64,000 nucleotides of DNA from positions 68,866,001-68,930,000 of the forward strand of contig OX465598.1 in assembly GCA_950022295.1 (NCBI GenBank), in the 5' to 3' direction. Shown here piece after piece: positions 1 to 10,940 of this stretch (its first letter is position 1; each line of letters starts with the position of its first letter). The DNA comes from Bromus sterilis. Its lineage: Eukaryota; Streptophyta; Magnoliopsida; Poales; Poaceae. The position numbers were made by a program, and so were the translations under genes. The notes beneath the pieces are model-generated. The model worked only from the letters and a program-made list of their open reading frames with translations. It was not told the origin of the DNA and searched no databases.

Positions 1-155
1 GCGGGAAGGCGGCAGCAATGGCGAGGAACCATACCGGAGTCTTGGTATCCTTGCAACATCTCCGTCGTCACGATCGACGGGAGCCACTCCCCGGCAGACA
101 TGGTCCCGGCAGGGCGGCGCAGCAAGGAGAAAGAAGGGCGCTCCGGCGGCGGCAT
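1..155 (-). CDS. Partial antisense ORF in the retrotransposon 3' region
   Basis: An ATG at 155-153 on the minus strand opens a frame that stays open for 51 codons to the window edge, so the 3' end is missing. The peptide contains a stretch reading GEWLPSIVTTEMLQGYQDSG. This resembles the wording of proteins encoded antisense in Tat-type elements of grasses, where a W-x-P-S segment precedes a short acidic helix. A TATA-like box lies about 85 bp upstream at 240-246. It could instead be a captured host fragment or chance. Function is unknown. Confidence 0.4.
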   Translation of the reverse strand, partial: MPPPERPSFSLLRRPAGTMSAGEWLPSIVTTEMLQGYQDSGMVPRHCCRLP

Positions 156-239
156 GAACGCAGAGGAGAGAGAGAGGAGGAGAAGGAACCGTCGAAGGGG
201 CAAATGAACTCGGATCTGTTTTAGGCCACGGGGGGGAGC

Positions 240-246
240 TTTTATA
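240..246 (-). promoter_or_regulatory. TATA-like box for the antisense ORF
   Basis: The minus strand reads GAGGTATAAAAGC, a good TATA box, 85 bp upstream of the antisense ATG at 155. A short GA/CT-rich leader lies between them. The promoter role is inferred from spacing only. Confidence 0.35.
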
Positions 247-1350
247 CCTCAAAGAAGGCAACCGCCACGCGTCGGATCCGCATCCCATTACGGGGGCGCC
301 GATTCGTTTCCCCATAATCCGCCCCACTATCCATGAGGCAGTTAATGATTATCCTAAATGACCGCCGTGGGAATCGAGGAGACAGACCTGACAACGCTTC
401 CACTTACCTTGATGAAGAGATTCTCTGACAAGACAAGATCCACTTCATTTTAGACTCTATCAGATTTGATTCGAAGCCTGAAACCGTCCCACTTACTCGG
501 AAAGCACATAGCTCCGCGTCAAATAATGGTCTACTCGGAACGTCCCTCTGTCGACATCTCATACCGAGTAAGACATCACTCGGAGTATTTTCCGAGTAAG
601 CTGCCACTCGGAAAAGACAATCATATCGAGTAAGCTGCCACTCGGAATGCCAAGGAATGCAAACAATGCTCTAATAACTCGAAACAGCAACAGGAGGGGG
701 AACCACCTGAAGCTAAGCGGAACTAGTTATGAAGGAATTGCGTTCCGAAGCGCACTGCAAACGGAAAATCTTGTATTCGGTAATTACTCGAGGAAAATTC
801 CGAGTAGTTAACTCGCTAGTGGTCCGTCTCTGACGTAGAATGCCAGATCACTAGTATGACAAGGTGCAGGGGGTAAAGACCTGATATCCCACATGGTATG
901 ATCTAAAGCTCAATTTTTTGATGCCTTAGAATATCAACTTTACAAATCTGGTTTATATGGAGTTTAACGCCTTTTACTCCAAGACACGCCCTCCGGTGCC
1001 TCAGTCCACCTCTTCCGAGAGACGCTTTAGTGTCGCCAGATTTTTTCCGCTAAACCTTCCCAACCCATACTCGAGGGAAAAGTTCAAATATCAATAAAGT
1101 CCTTTCGGGCCTCTTATTGAGTTTAACCTTCACACACCTCATGAATCCTGATGACGTCGACTACCTCAATCACGAGTGCTCAAAAGCACTTGGGGGCTAC
1201 TGTCGTGGTCACACCAAAGGCATACCCTTAAGTATGGAGAATCAATGGGTACCCTTAGTTTTGTGATCCCTTAAAAATACTCGAGAAAATAAATAGGATC
1301 ACCAAAGCACAAAGAGTTCAACGAAACACATGGACACAGGTCGTGATGTC

Positions 1351-1473
1351 TCCGAGTAATCAGTTATTCGGAAGAAGAGATGGTCTCCGAGTACCCTGTT
1401 ACTCGGAAAGCAAACAGGCTCCGAGTGGTCAGTTACTCGGGAGAGGGAATCGACGAGTTGCTCGCTACTCGGA
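1351..1473 (+). repeat. Tandem hairpin units in the LTR U3 region
   Basis: Three 22-nt hairpin-forming words start at 1351, 1386 and 1420, a 34-35 bp period. Each begins TCCGAGT and ends ACTCGGA or a one-base variant. A degenerate fourth unit lies near 1454-1473. They sit about 160-280 bp upstream of the LTR TATA box, where enhancer repeats are expected. Confidence 0.75.
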
Positions 1474-1629
1474 GAAAGGAGAGCAACGGGCGCGGAGCAT
1501 TAAAGACCGTAGGCATTTCTCTTTCTTAATTAGCAGTAATGAGTAGACCGTTTCCTGTATTAAGTATAGGCATTTACACCTGTAATTATGACTCATTCAC
1601 CGGGGCATTGAAGGGGCAGGGGCACACTC

Positions 1630-1636
1630 TATATAA
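1630..1636 (+). promoter_or_regulatory. LTR TATA box
   Basis: TATATAA is followed by a C-rich stretch in the middle of the 1201-1835 LTR. It is the likely core promoter of this retrotransposon. Confidence 0.6.
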
Positions 1637-1835
1637 GCCCCCCCTCACCCTGGGACAACACATTTTTCGAAGCCTTGAGCAAGAACACCCCAGTAAGTCT
1701 GGGACAAGATTAAGGTTGTTATCTCCAAGGATAGGCCTAACCTGTATAATCTCACTCGCGTCAACCTCTGTACGCACAGATTCATATAGCTCCAAACATC
1801 ACCCTTATATTATTGTCAGGATTATATCCACGACA

Positions 1836-2948
1836 GAACCCAAAACAGGCGTGAACAGATTGCCTTGCTGATTTTATTAACATGCAAACCGAATAGAAAT
1901 GCAGACTGTTATGAACGAAAATATTTTCAGAGAAATATGTCGCTTATATGATATTGGTGATGCTTGCATCATTGTAGAATTGAATGGTTGTTACCGCCAA
2001 ACTGCAATTAACAAAAGCTAGTGCTACATGGATGGATATGGTGATAAGATGAAAATATGTTGATTCCGGTAAACATGGTTCATGCAGTTTTTTTTAGAAT
2101 AATTTTTATAGAATCAAATTTGGTGCATGCCTGATATACACCTATGGTTCTCCACAAGTTTCGTATCTGTTCATATATTTAGTTCTCTACATTGTGACAG
2201 ACATGACTGTGAACCTTTTTTTTACATGATCTTCAGTAACCAATGTGCACAATGTTGCCGGTGCATCTGCTGTTAATTAAACGGCGCAATATTAAAGGTA
2301 CATTACCCATCTACAATTACTGAGATAACCAGTACACAACAATTGCTTGTCAGTACACAGCAACATCATTTAACTTAAACGGTGCCATCGGTTCTAGCAG
2401 AAAATTACCTCCTTATCCATCCAGGAGATGTTGGGTCCGGCTTGATGTTGGACGCTCCAGACTCTGCACGAGAGTTTTCGTTGTTCATCCCGATAGTGCG
2501 TTATTTTTTAAACTTTTCCAATTTGTGTGCTATTATATACTTCATAATCTTCCGGAATGAGTCATTTGAAGTTGCTGATATTGGTAAAATGTGAGTGTAT
2601 ATTTATAGAAACTAGATGATTCTCTGCGCGTTACTGTTGTAACTTTGTTGTTTTATAAATAATTTCTCAAAAATAACTAAATTTAATAAAAAGAAAATAT
2701 AATCGAGATAGCAAAACCTGTTTTTCACATATACTCCGTACAACACATCTCGCCTGTCTCCTCATTCCTCAATCCATCGTAAACCCCCCCATAGCCGGAA
2801 TTTGTCGATTGGAACATGGACAGTCGAACAAAACTGAAACACGCCGGAAAAACAAAATCTCCTCCGGCGGTGTACCAACCCCGCGCACGAAGCAAATCCA
2901 AGAAGAAAAACCAAACAGGCAAACATGCACCCCACGACGTAGTATTAT
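1836..2948. other. Intergenic, AT-rich
   Basis: No coding region is supported here. The right part (about 2600-2948) should hold the 3' UTR and polyadenylation signals of the minus-strand gene that ends at 2949. Short frames such as the one at 2382-2594 lack any coding character. Confidence 0.5.
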
Positions 2949-4112
2949 CTACACGCTCTGCGCCTCCAAGAAGGCGTTGAACTCGGCCCTGGCCATCGCC
3001 AGCCGCGGCGTGATGCACGGCGACGTCGGGCACGACGCCGGCGGCGGCGCCGCGGCCGTCGAGAACCTCACGTGCCGCTGCGACGCGGATGACGCCCTGG
3101 GTGCCGAGTCCTGCCGCTGCGACGCCGACGCCGACTTCTTCAGGATCCCCCTCGGCTCGCCGTCGAACGCGCACGCCGCCTTGGTGGGCGTGGCCGGCTC
3201 GTGCCGGCGCGAGTCCGACGCCGATTTCTTCAGGACTCCCCTCGCCTCGCCCTCGAACACGAACGCCATCTTGACCGGCAAGTCCGTGTCGTCCGCGCAG
3301 CTGATCTTGGGCACCTCCATGGCGAAGTCCATGTCGGCATGCGCCGGCACGACCCTCGCCGGATGCTGCTGTGGCGGTGGCGGCGGCGGCGGGCTCCACG
3401 ACCCGCACTCGAACCTCTCCAGCTCAGCCAACCGCGACACGCTGCTCCGCCGCCTCGCCCCGGACTGCTGCCTCTGGATGCTCGAGACGACGGCCGCGGC
3501 GGAGGGCGACCCCGGCTTCTTCTTGGCGAAGCCCGGGATGAACATGCACAGCGCGCCGCACGTGAACCCGTGCTCGGCCTCCTCGTCGGCGGCCTCGACG
3601 TAGGGGACCTCGTCGTCGTGCGGCGCCATGGTCCTCCCCTCGGCTTTGGACGCGCTCCTAGAGAGCGTCGTGGGGGCGGCAGTCGACGACGGCGAGGCGA
3701 CGTAGTTGGCCAGCGCGGCGGAGTGCTGCCGCGCGAGGGAGCGCATGGCGGTGACCGTGGCGAGGCTGGGGCTGGGCGCGGCGGGCTCGTCCCGCTTGGA
3801 CGTGGCGCTGTGGACGGGGGAGGAGGTGGCGGAGCACGGCAGGCTGGCGCCGACGAACGTGGGGCGGCGGAGCGGCGGCAGGAGCGGGGACGACTGCGCG
3901 ACCACCTCGGTGAGCACGGACGGCGCGGAGAGCGGCGAGTCCGGGTCGGCCACCATGCCCAGGTGCCGCAGCGAGACCGGGTCCACGGGGATCTGCCGCT
4001 CGTCCTCCATCGGCGGCGACACCGGGCTCTTTCCGTTTCCGCCCGTTGCTGCCGCCTTACTGCTCACTACTGGTGCAGGCACGGGCTCGTCGGCGGTGTG
4101 CATGGCGGGCAT
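2949..4112 (-). CDS. Plant-specific protein, syringolide-induced 14-1-1-like, with PP1-docking motifs
   Basis: A single exon encodes 387 residues. The first in-frame ATG is at 4112; the open frame extends upstream only through non-ATG codons. The protein is largely disordered (Ser, Pro and Ala rich). It has a hydrophobic Cys-containing island CGALCMFIPGF followed by KKKP (residues about 185-199), a Pro run (about 241-247), and two copies of a block of the form GE-x-RG-(V/I)-LKKSAS at about 289-301 and 319-331. The conserved C-terminal stretch has CITPRL and EFNAFLEAQ. The island and C-terminus are what I recognise from the plant syringolide-induced 14-1-1-like family, whose biochemistry is not settled. 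GILK (322-325) followed by RHVRF (346-350) matches the SILK and RVxF motifs of PP1 regulators. That role is inference. The gene looks intact; GC content is high throughout. Confidence 0.8.
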   Translation of the reverse strand: MPAMHTADEPVPAPVVSSKAAATGGNGKSPVSPPMEDERQIPVDPVSLRHLGMVADPDSPLSAPSVLTEVVAQSSPLLPPLRRPTFVGASLPCSATSSPVHSATSKRDEPAAPSPSLATVTAMRSLARQHSAALANYVASPSSTAAPTTLSRSASKAEGRTMAPHDDEVPYVEAADEEAEHGFTCGALCMFIPGFAKKKPGSPSAAAVVSSIQRQQSGARRRSSVSRLAELERFECGSWSPPPPPPPQQHPARVVPAHADMDFAMEVPKISCADDTDLPVKMAFVFEGEARGVLKKSASDSRRHEPATPTKAACAFDGEPRGILKKSASASQRQDSAPRASSASQRHVRFSTAAAPPPASCPTSPCITPRLAMARAEFNAFLEAQSV

Positions 4113-4871
4113 CGTCGTGCGCTCCGAGGACGGGCTAGCTGCTCTGGTGGTGCACGAACTGAGCTGACGAGGCCGCAATACATACGCGCGGGAAGCTTAA
4201 AAGAGAGGGAAATCGATCAATCAAGTATTTGACTTTGAATGGTATGGTCGTCGTGGAGAGCATGAAGTGGGCGGCTTGCACGGCTCTATCTGCTGCTCCT
4301 AATTCGTGCTGGCTTAGTGTTCGCCATGTCCATGTTATTCTGGGCATTGATCTTTCTCATGTCTTATGGTAGTCGAGGTATCAGTATCACGATGTATTAA
4401 AAAATATCTTGTAAAAGAAGAAGATGTATTTGGAAGAAGTTGGCAGACGTGCAGGAGATTCGAATTGTCACTGGATTAATTAGTTAATTAAGAAGATAAA
4501 AAGGCAGTGTCATTCAACTGAAAACGAATTGACCTTTTTCAATCTAAAATTTCAGCCAATAAAAGCATGAGAGACAATGTAGCTGAAAACAAATTCAGCG
4601 GCAATCGAAAATATGAACCTAATTAGTTCAAGGAATCAAGAATGGATCATAAAAAAAGGTCCAAGCTAACCTGAAAAGAATTACAATAGTGCATCAACTT
4701 GTCATCAAATGGACCATTAGCAGAAGAGATAAAAAAAAACCTCTAAAGCTTGTTCCAGGAGTTTAAGGTGGTCTGGGTGAGGCCCTCGACGAATAAAGTC
4801 GAGCATGTTCATGCTAGGAAGGTTGCTGTAAGACATCATACTCCCTTCCTTTCTAGATACTAGATGAATTG

Positions 4872-4888
4872 TTGCGCCAATGGCGCAA
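4872..4888. repeat. 17-bp odd palindrome, copy 1
   Basis: TTGCGCCAATGGCGCAA is an 8-bp perfect inverted repeat around a single A. The copy at 5090 is identical, and both are followed by a similar A-rich CAAACCA-containing stretch, giving about 35 bp of shared sequence. Confidence 0.7.
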
Positions 4889-5089
4889 AGGCCAAAATCA
4901 AACCAGGTACTCGTACAATGTTAGTATGCATTGATATAAGGTTTATGCAGAAAAGATTGAAAAGCAAGAAAAGAGGTACATGAAATGAGAAGCAGCGAAA
5001 AAGTCAACAATTGACCAGATTGAAAGTTGATAATATGCATACTAATATAATGCATACTTAAGCATTAGTCTTGAAGCATAAGTGTAGCA

Positions 5090-5106
5090 TTGCGCCAATG
5101 GCGCAA
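5090..5106. repeat. 17-bp odd palindrome, copy 2
   Basis: This is the same TTGCGCCAATGGCGCAA sequence, 218 bp from the first copy and in the same orientation with respect to the shared right flank. Confidence 0.7.
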
Positions 5107-8100
5107 AAGGCGAGAACAAACCAAACATTGGAACCATCATATGTGCAAGCAAGAGTGATGCAATGACTTATGGTGATATTTATACATAATGAAACATATG
5201 TAGTGGGTTTGAACACAAAGGGAGTAAATACTTAGATACCAAATACATAACCAAGGCAGAAACATAAGCCACGGCAAGCCACATCACACATGCTATAAAA
5301 TCATTCTAAACAAGAGGTGTTTGCGATAGAAGTTATACAAGTAGATAGTAGCAAAAGGAGTTGACAATGTTCTTGAAGGACGTAGACAGTTAGGTGGACC
5401 CCTTCGACTGCATATGAAGGCGAAATTAGTTAGGTGGAAGTAGACAATGTTCAGATACATGTGTAAAGTTCAAATAAACATGAAGGCTCAGTAGCTGTAG
5501 GAAAAATCTATAAATTATAGATCAGATCGAAGAAGAAATTTCTACGAAACAAATCATTAAGATAATAGAGAAGCACAAAGATGCCGATCGATCATCTATC
5601 TGGATATATTACGAACTTATGATCTCCTTGAGACGAATATCAGGAATTAAATAATTGCGAATTAAACTGTGTGTGAAAAATTCAATGGACCCCAAGTTAT
5701 TCTCTTACTGATTGTGAGAAAAAATTATGTGATGTTGTGTACACAATAGAAATTACTCTTCAACCATGATCACCTCTTACAGTTCACAACACTTGAAATT
5801 TAAAAAGAAAACATTGGCTGCTCAGTTACTAATCTATGCAAAAAAGGCTTGTCACAATAATCCTTTGATGAAAATAGTAGGTAACATCATTCTACGAGTG
5901 CATCAACCTGTGGTAGTTCCCCCCCCCCCCTATTATTGTGCACTTTGTAGTTTCTAGACATGCAACACATCAACAGGGAACATTCATGAGGTTTTTTAAA
6001 CCACTCTAAATCGCAACAAATGACAAAACCTACGTACATACTTTCTTCTTTGGTACATGCAGACTGGAAACGTAAAAGGTAGTATTGATGAACCAAGCAT
6101 ATTACTCACCTTATCAAGATGGAACTAACACCCAGTATAAATTCATAGAGCACATTGTTGCAATCTCGTGTACCTTTTACCTGTACGCAATATTTTCCGA
6201 GTAGTAAGTAGTAACACTGCATCGTATCTAGTAAGCATATGATGATGCCTAGCTCCAGAATCTTGATTCTGGTATCCTGATTTGTAAGGATATAGTATAG
6301 CTTCCTAATAGCTTAAAATAGAACAATTAAAAGTGCAATCAAGAAAACCAAATTATGCAAAGAATTTTACTTTGGCTAGTATATGAGATAGAAAAGCTTG
6401 GCAGATTTATAATGTACAAAGCTACACAAGTAAAGCTATTATTCTCCGTATGAAGCACTAAAGAAACCAAAGCTTTTAGCTTCTGATTTCCTATAAATCT
6501 TTAAGCTTCTATTCTCTTGTAAATTCTACAGACATGCAACCAAAGCTACATAATTACAGCAAAAAAATCATTTTCCATAGCACATTGAGCACTAGTGGAA
6601 GAGATCAAAGGAGGAGGAGCAGTGAAGAAGAGAAGAGGGCTGGGGGAGGAAAAAGAGAGTAGGAGGGCTCACCGGAGGAAGAGGAGAGGAGAAGCCGCCA
6701 ACGATGCGTCCTCTCGTATATATTTTAATTGGTGCTCTCACTGCAACAACTCTTGGCAGAGCTCTTGTATGTTTTGAGGATGGTTTTACTTCTTCCTCTT
6801 TTGGTACAATCTTCGCTAGCAGAAAGAATAAACATGATATTAAGTTTAGGTTAGAGTATATACTCTTGCTTCTGATCACATCTCAGAAAATATAATTCTA
6901 TATAATTTCATTCAATTAGAAAACATCCACTTGAAGAAAACCCCATGTTGGAAACAATGAATTGACACTTGAGCAAAGGTAATGTAAGTTTAACCATTAA
7001 GTTGTTGATGGAAACTAAAATCACTTATTGTACTTTACCTAGCAGTTTCATAGAACATGCCTAAATAAAAGGTAACTGACACATGGCCAGATCTTAGTAG
7101 TACAAAAAGATGTCGCCATGACATACACACGAACATATAAACAACAGGGTTGTCAGCCAATTAGCAACCACGGGTTATACGATAAAACTGACTCCTAATT
7201 AATAAACTGGGAGAAATATTTTTCCTCTGTTTAAAGACCGTCAATTTAAGATAGTGGGCTTTCCATATAGGAGTACATAATTAGGACAACATGAATGTCC
7301 AGACAGCCATACATGAATTACTTTCCTCAGGTAATTCTTATGAAGATAAATGGGTTTTAACTCTAGAAAATGGGTTGTTCTAGCAATCATCTTGGTAGAA
7401 GAGGAAAGCTTGCTGAGCACCGGGTGGGCCATGCCAAAGCTTCACCTCTGTCAAGCTTAATTTATAATGCTTACCAAAAAAACTACATGGCACAAAACAG
7501 GGCTAGTCCCTTTTGCGCCTAATTGATAATGATGAATGCTCGGGTAATTCAACAGCCTATCTGACAACCTATCACCTATGTATGTGTGTTCTTTACATAC
7601 CACCTATCACCAATGTCCATCACAAACAGTAGATAACATGGTAAAAACACCAGAAAGAATAACATGATAAAGTAAACCACTTTCTGCTAAAACATATTCT
7701 CCATTTTTAGGGAATAAGATATATGTTGCTCATGTTACCTAAAACTTGCATTTTCTAAGTGTGTCTCTATTCCTTCCCTGAAAACATATAACTCCCTAAA
7801 AATCATTTCTAGAGAGTTATCAAAGCATCAGTAGTTTATTAATTGGAACATCAGGTCAGCGTAGACATACGCTGCATATCTTAAAAAGGAATGAAGTGCA
7901 ACGAATAAGTATCAATTTTCTATGAACTTCTCAATGGCGAATAAAGATTACAAAATAGACCGTGCTTTAGTACCTTGTCTGGGCTATGGTGATTTTTTTT
8001 AAGCATCACCGGAATAAACAATCCACAACATCCGACCAGATCTGGAATATTAAACGATAAACATTTGATATTTGCTCGTGCTACTCGTCCAGCAGCCGAC

Positions 8101-8535
8101 TTTTCATATTACTGCTGCCTGAAGGTTAAAAATAGTAAATTGAGACCAGGATCCTTCAGGTTGAGTTAATAAGGTATGCACACTAATGTTTCCTATAAAC
8201 TGTGGTAGAGAGCAGAAGAATAAGAAGAGAAGGGCGTGAGGGTTCATACAAAAGTGCATCAAAGTTCAATCAGCTAAACTCCACTTTTTCATCAATCAAA
8301 GTGATGTCAATGTGCTGCCGGTGCCACAGAGATCCAAGTGTGTTATAACCATGAGTTTTTGGCCTGGAAAACACACAATCAGTGAAGTACATACAATTCT
8401 CTTACAATAAAATGCATGCTCCGAGAATAACATAGGAAAACCATAGGACTTATACAATTATAAATTCCTTAATAAAAGACTGAAGGTTGAGGGAGGGGAG
8501 CGATATACTTACAAATAACTATTCTAGGGATCAAT

Positions 8536-8880
8536 CTAATTAAATAAATTAATGTAGAAGTGGAATCCATCTGGACTGACATCCCTGCATAGGAGACCTG
8601 AGGGGAAAAACTGATATTAGTTAGTTCTTCCAGTCTGGAACTAAAATACATGTCTTCCCCAATACTTGAAAAGAGTAATCACACGGTACCTTTATTTTCT
8701 GCATTTAGAAGATGCTCCTTAGCTAAATCTTGTGCAATCCCCAGTGTAAATGCAGCGTTGATGAAGCTTATTCCTTTTTGAAGAGCATCCGGCTTTTGCG
8801 CCAGTGATGAAATTCTTGAAAATACCTATATTTGTTCACCCCGCTTCAATGAAAATCGGCATCTCTCCTGCTGGGCTTCA
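8536..8880 (-). pseudogene. Decayed two-exon gene fragment, unidentified
   Basis: Two coding-like blocks on the minus strand join in frame across a plausible GT-AG intron. The upstream block (8825-8690) reads for 45 codons, including QKGISFINAAFTLGIAQDL, and ends in a G|GTACC donor. The next block (8597-8536) follows a CCCCTCAG acceptor, completes the split Gly codon, and reads CRDVSPDGFHFYINLF to a TAG. Coding-like sequence continues upstream of 8825 but meets an in-frame TAG at the join, which could be a mutated CAG or an acceptor. I do not recognise the family. It may be the 3' end of a gene whose first exon is the GC-rich block at 9740-10293. Confidence 0.4.
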
Positions 8881-9739
8881 AGAAAAAATGAGAAGGATCT
8901 ACATGAGTAGAAATAACAAAAGGCTAAGATGAAAACACCAGAACACTTGTTTCTATTGGTGATATTTTCTAAAATGGACAGAATGTCTGAAGGAGTCTAA
9001 TCTCTTGACAAAAGAAGTATCATATGTCCAAACTGAATAGCTCATACTCCTACTCCAGCTACTGAAGCATCATATACATGAACTGAAAGGTTTTGTTTAA
9101 AAACATAACTCCCTTGACATCAAATAAAACTTACAGGTTTCCACATAGCAAGAATTGTCAGACAAAAAACCATGAATCTAGTTTGCAAATAAACCCCTTG
9201 GATATTCTACATGTCATCTAGATAACGTTTTCTGTACAAGCATAGCACCATGTCCTGCGCAGGTTCTCTCAGCAAACAATATTGGTGTAGAGACAATAAG
9301 ACCCATAGTGCATACAAGTTCAGACTTCTATTACTCGTTTAAAATCCAAAAGACTACACCCAAGATCACTTGTTGTTATATTCTTCATTAATAGAAAAAC
9401 TCAAATGTATAAATTGGAGGGAGAAGAACTAAATCTAAGCACGCATAGATCACTGCTACAAATGCATCTGCTCTTTACAATGTACAGTGAGACAAGAACG
9501 GTTAAAGAATTCAATGAATTCACTTTCTTAATGAATGTTGGATTAAGATTAATACAGAATTAGTTGATACCTTGTCTGCCAGCACGCTAAAGTTCAAAAA
9601 GGCTACTAACTAAATACAACTGAACAAACGAGGTAGAAAAGTGAAAAAGTTCAGTGAGTCCACTCTCTTAATGAACGCTAAAGGTCAAAAGGGCAACTAA
9701 GTACAATCTGTCTGAAATATAAACATACAACTGAACGAG
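8881..9739. other. Intergenic or intronic, AT-rich
   Basis: No coding block with splice sites could be supported. If the fragment at 8536-8880 and the GC-rich block at 9740-10293 belong together, this would be intron. Confidence 0.35.
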
Positions 9740-10293
9740 GAACAAATATGCAGCTACTAACAGCGAGCAAGGCCATGGCAGGCCGATAGCCATGACGCGA
9801 TGCCAACGACGGCGCGGAGAGAAGAGAAGCCAACACCGCTGCATCCTCTGACCTCCACATCCTGCTGACCTCGCGCCTCCTCACCTCGTCGTCCACCTCC
9901 TACCTCTGCTCTGCTCACCACCTGAACGAGGACGAGGATAACCTGAGATAGGCGTGTGAATATGGTGGCCTGCAGGATGCCACCGCCTCCGTTGCCGCCC
10001 TTTTCCTCCGCTCTCTCAACGATGGCGCGCGAGAGAGAGAGAGAGAGAGATAAAGAGAGAGAGTGGAGCGCCTCCGAGCACCGGCCACGATTCAGAAGGG
10101 AGTCGGGTGAGTAGTGGAGCAGGAGAGGTTGGGTGGTGGCTAGAGTTGAGAGAAAGAGACGGAAGAGAGGGAGGAGGCGGGGGTGGCGGCTAGGGTTGAA
10201 AGAGGAAGAAGAGGAGGATACGGGCGAGAGAGACGAGGGGATTCGGCATCTAGAGTGCGTCGCGTGCGGAGCCGGTTGGTTGAGTTTTTTCAC
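9740..10293 (-). other. GC-rich block, possible first exon and 5' UTR of a minus-strand gene
   Basis: The base composition changes sharply from the AT-rich flanks. On the minus strand it reads like a grass 5' leader: an AACCCTAGCCGCCACC stretch, a long CT repeat, then GC-rich sequence with in-frame ATG codons (for example MWRSEDAAVLASLL). Two minus-strand frames are open but neither resembles a known protein. It could be the promoter-proximal exon of the decayed gene at 8536-8880, or a gene fragment carried by a transposon. Confidence 0.35.
10030..10063. repeat. GA/CT microsatellite
   Basis: A (GA)n run broken once by TAAA. CT repeats of this kind are common in plant 5' leaders, here on the minus strand. 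Confidence 0.85.
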
Positions 10294-10452
10294 TTAACAA
10301 AAATTTACCCAGCCAGTGTAAGTCTGCCCACGATCCCACCAGTCATCGAACTAATGAAGACTTACCATGCTATACCGATTAATTAACGCAGATTAGAGCG
10401 CCAGCACCGGTACCACCACTGTTCACGCCAAATCGTGTGACCCAGGATCTTA

Positions 10453-10737
10453 GAGCATGTATAATAGTGCCTAGTCAGCTGGCTATAAGAATTAAAATAG
10501 TATATTTGTGCTTAGTTGGAGGAGAGGGAAGAGGAGAGAGAAGAGAAGCGGACTACTAATTAGTAGCCAGCTGCAACACGTGCTCCTAGGCATTTTGTGA
10601 GATAGACATGTGGGTCATATATTGCCAAAGTAGTACTCTTTATAGCTTTACTATTGTACTTGTTGACTATAAGGTTAGCTATAGATGACATGGCATCTTC
10701 TTATAGCCAGCAGCTGGCTATACTATTAACCATGCTC
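10453..10737. mobile_element. Tourist-type MITE (285 bp)
   Basis: The element starts GAGCATG and ends CATGCTC, with the inverted similarity extending inward through an AATAGT-containing arm. It is flanked on both sides by the 3-bp duplication TTA (10450-10452 and 10738-10740), the target of PIF/Harbinger elements. It has no coding capacity. Internal sequence contains several copies of AGCCAGC and CAGCTGGCTA. Confidence 0.85.
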
Positions 10738-10785
10738 TTAGAGGGCTCAGACCGCCCTGAGGAGTCGGGTTGGCTAGGGTGATTT

Positions 10786-10936
10786 ATAGGAGGAATAAGT
10801 TCTTTTTAGAGATTTCAATAAAAACTATACATACAAATGTATATAGACTTAGTTTAGAGTGTGAACACCTTCATCTTGCTCCGTGTACTTTATATTGAAA
10901 TCTCTATAAAGAGTTATGTTGAGAAACCGAGGGAGT
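10786..10936. mobile_element. Degenerate mariner/Stowaway-type MITE
   Basis: The right end reads GAAACCGAGGGAGTA, the reverse complement of the ACTCCCTCGGTTTC-type terminus common in grass mariner MITEs. Inverted arms share TAGAGATTTCAATA on the left and its complement near the right. The left terminus is degraded, so the left boundary is approximate. Confidence 0.65.
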
Positions 10937-10940
10937 AGTA

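Larger units (their letters stand above)
1..1200 (+). mobile_element. 3' internal end of a plus-strand LTR retrotransposon (Tat-like)
   Basis: This is the non-coding region between pol and the 3' LTR of an element whose 5' part lies left of the window. It ends in a polypurine tract (AGCACTTGGGGGCTAC) directly before the LTR at 1201. No gag-pol reading frame is visible. The stretch is scattered with the short words ACTCGGA and TCCGAGT (about 480-810), which recur in the LTR. A long untranslated 3' region with an antisense reading frame is typical of the Tat lineage of Ty3 elements (Grande, RIRE2). That lineage assignment is inference. Confidence 0.7.
1201..1835 (+). repeat. 3' LTR (635 bp) of the Tat-like element
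   Basis: The LTR starts TGTCGTGG and ends CCACGACA, an 8-bp perfect terminal inverted repeat. It follows a polypurine tract immediately. A TATA box (TATATAA) is at 1630-1636. The base pairs after it (GAACC, 1836-1840) would be one target duplication, but the other copy is outside the window. Small ORFs across the LTR are not conserved and were not called. Confidence 0.85.
4113..8535. other. Intergenic, AT-rich; no supported gene
   Basis: This holds the 5' flank of the minus-strand gene starting at 4112. I see no intact gene. It includes a twice-occurring 17-bp palindrome (4872 and 5090, listed separately). A purine-rich stretch near 6590-6710 starts CACTAGTGGAA, which could be a CACTA-type terminus, but I found no matching right end. 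A possible extra exon-like stretch on the minus strand (about 8280-8372) reads open to a stop but could not be tied to a gene. Confidence 0.45.

Noticed and set aside
2809..4232. Long plus-strand frames opposite the 14-1-1-like gene
   Set aside because: They are GC-driven shadows of the minus-strand gene; the minus frame has family motifs and a conserved C-terminus.
6589..6900. CACTA transposon starting CACTAGTGGAA with a short ORF (6704-6895)
   Set aside because: No matching inverted end or 3-bp duplication was found, and the ORF has no recognisable domain.
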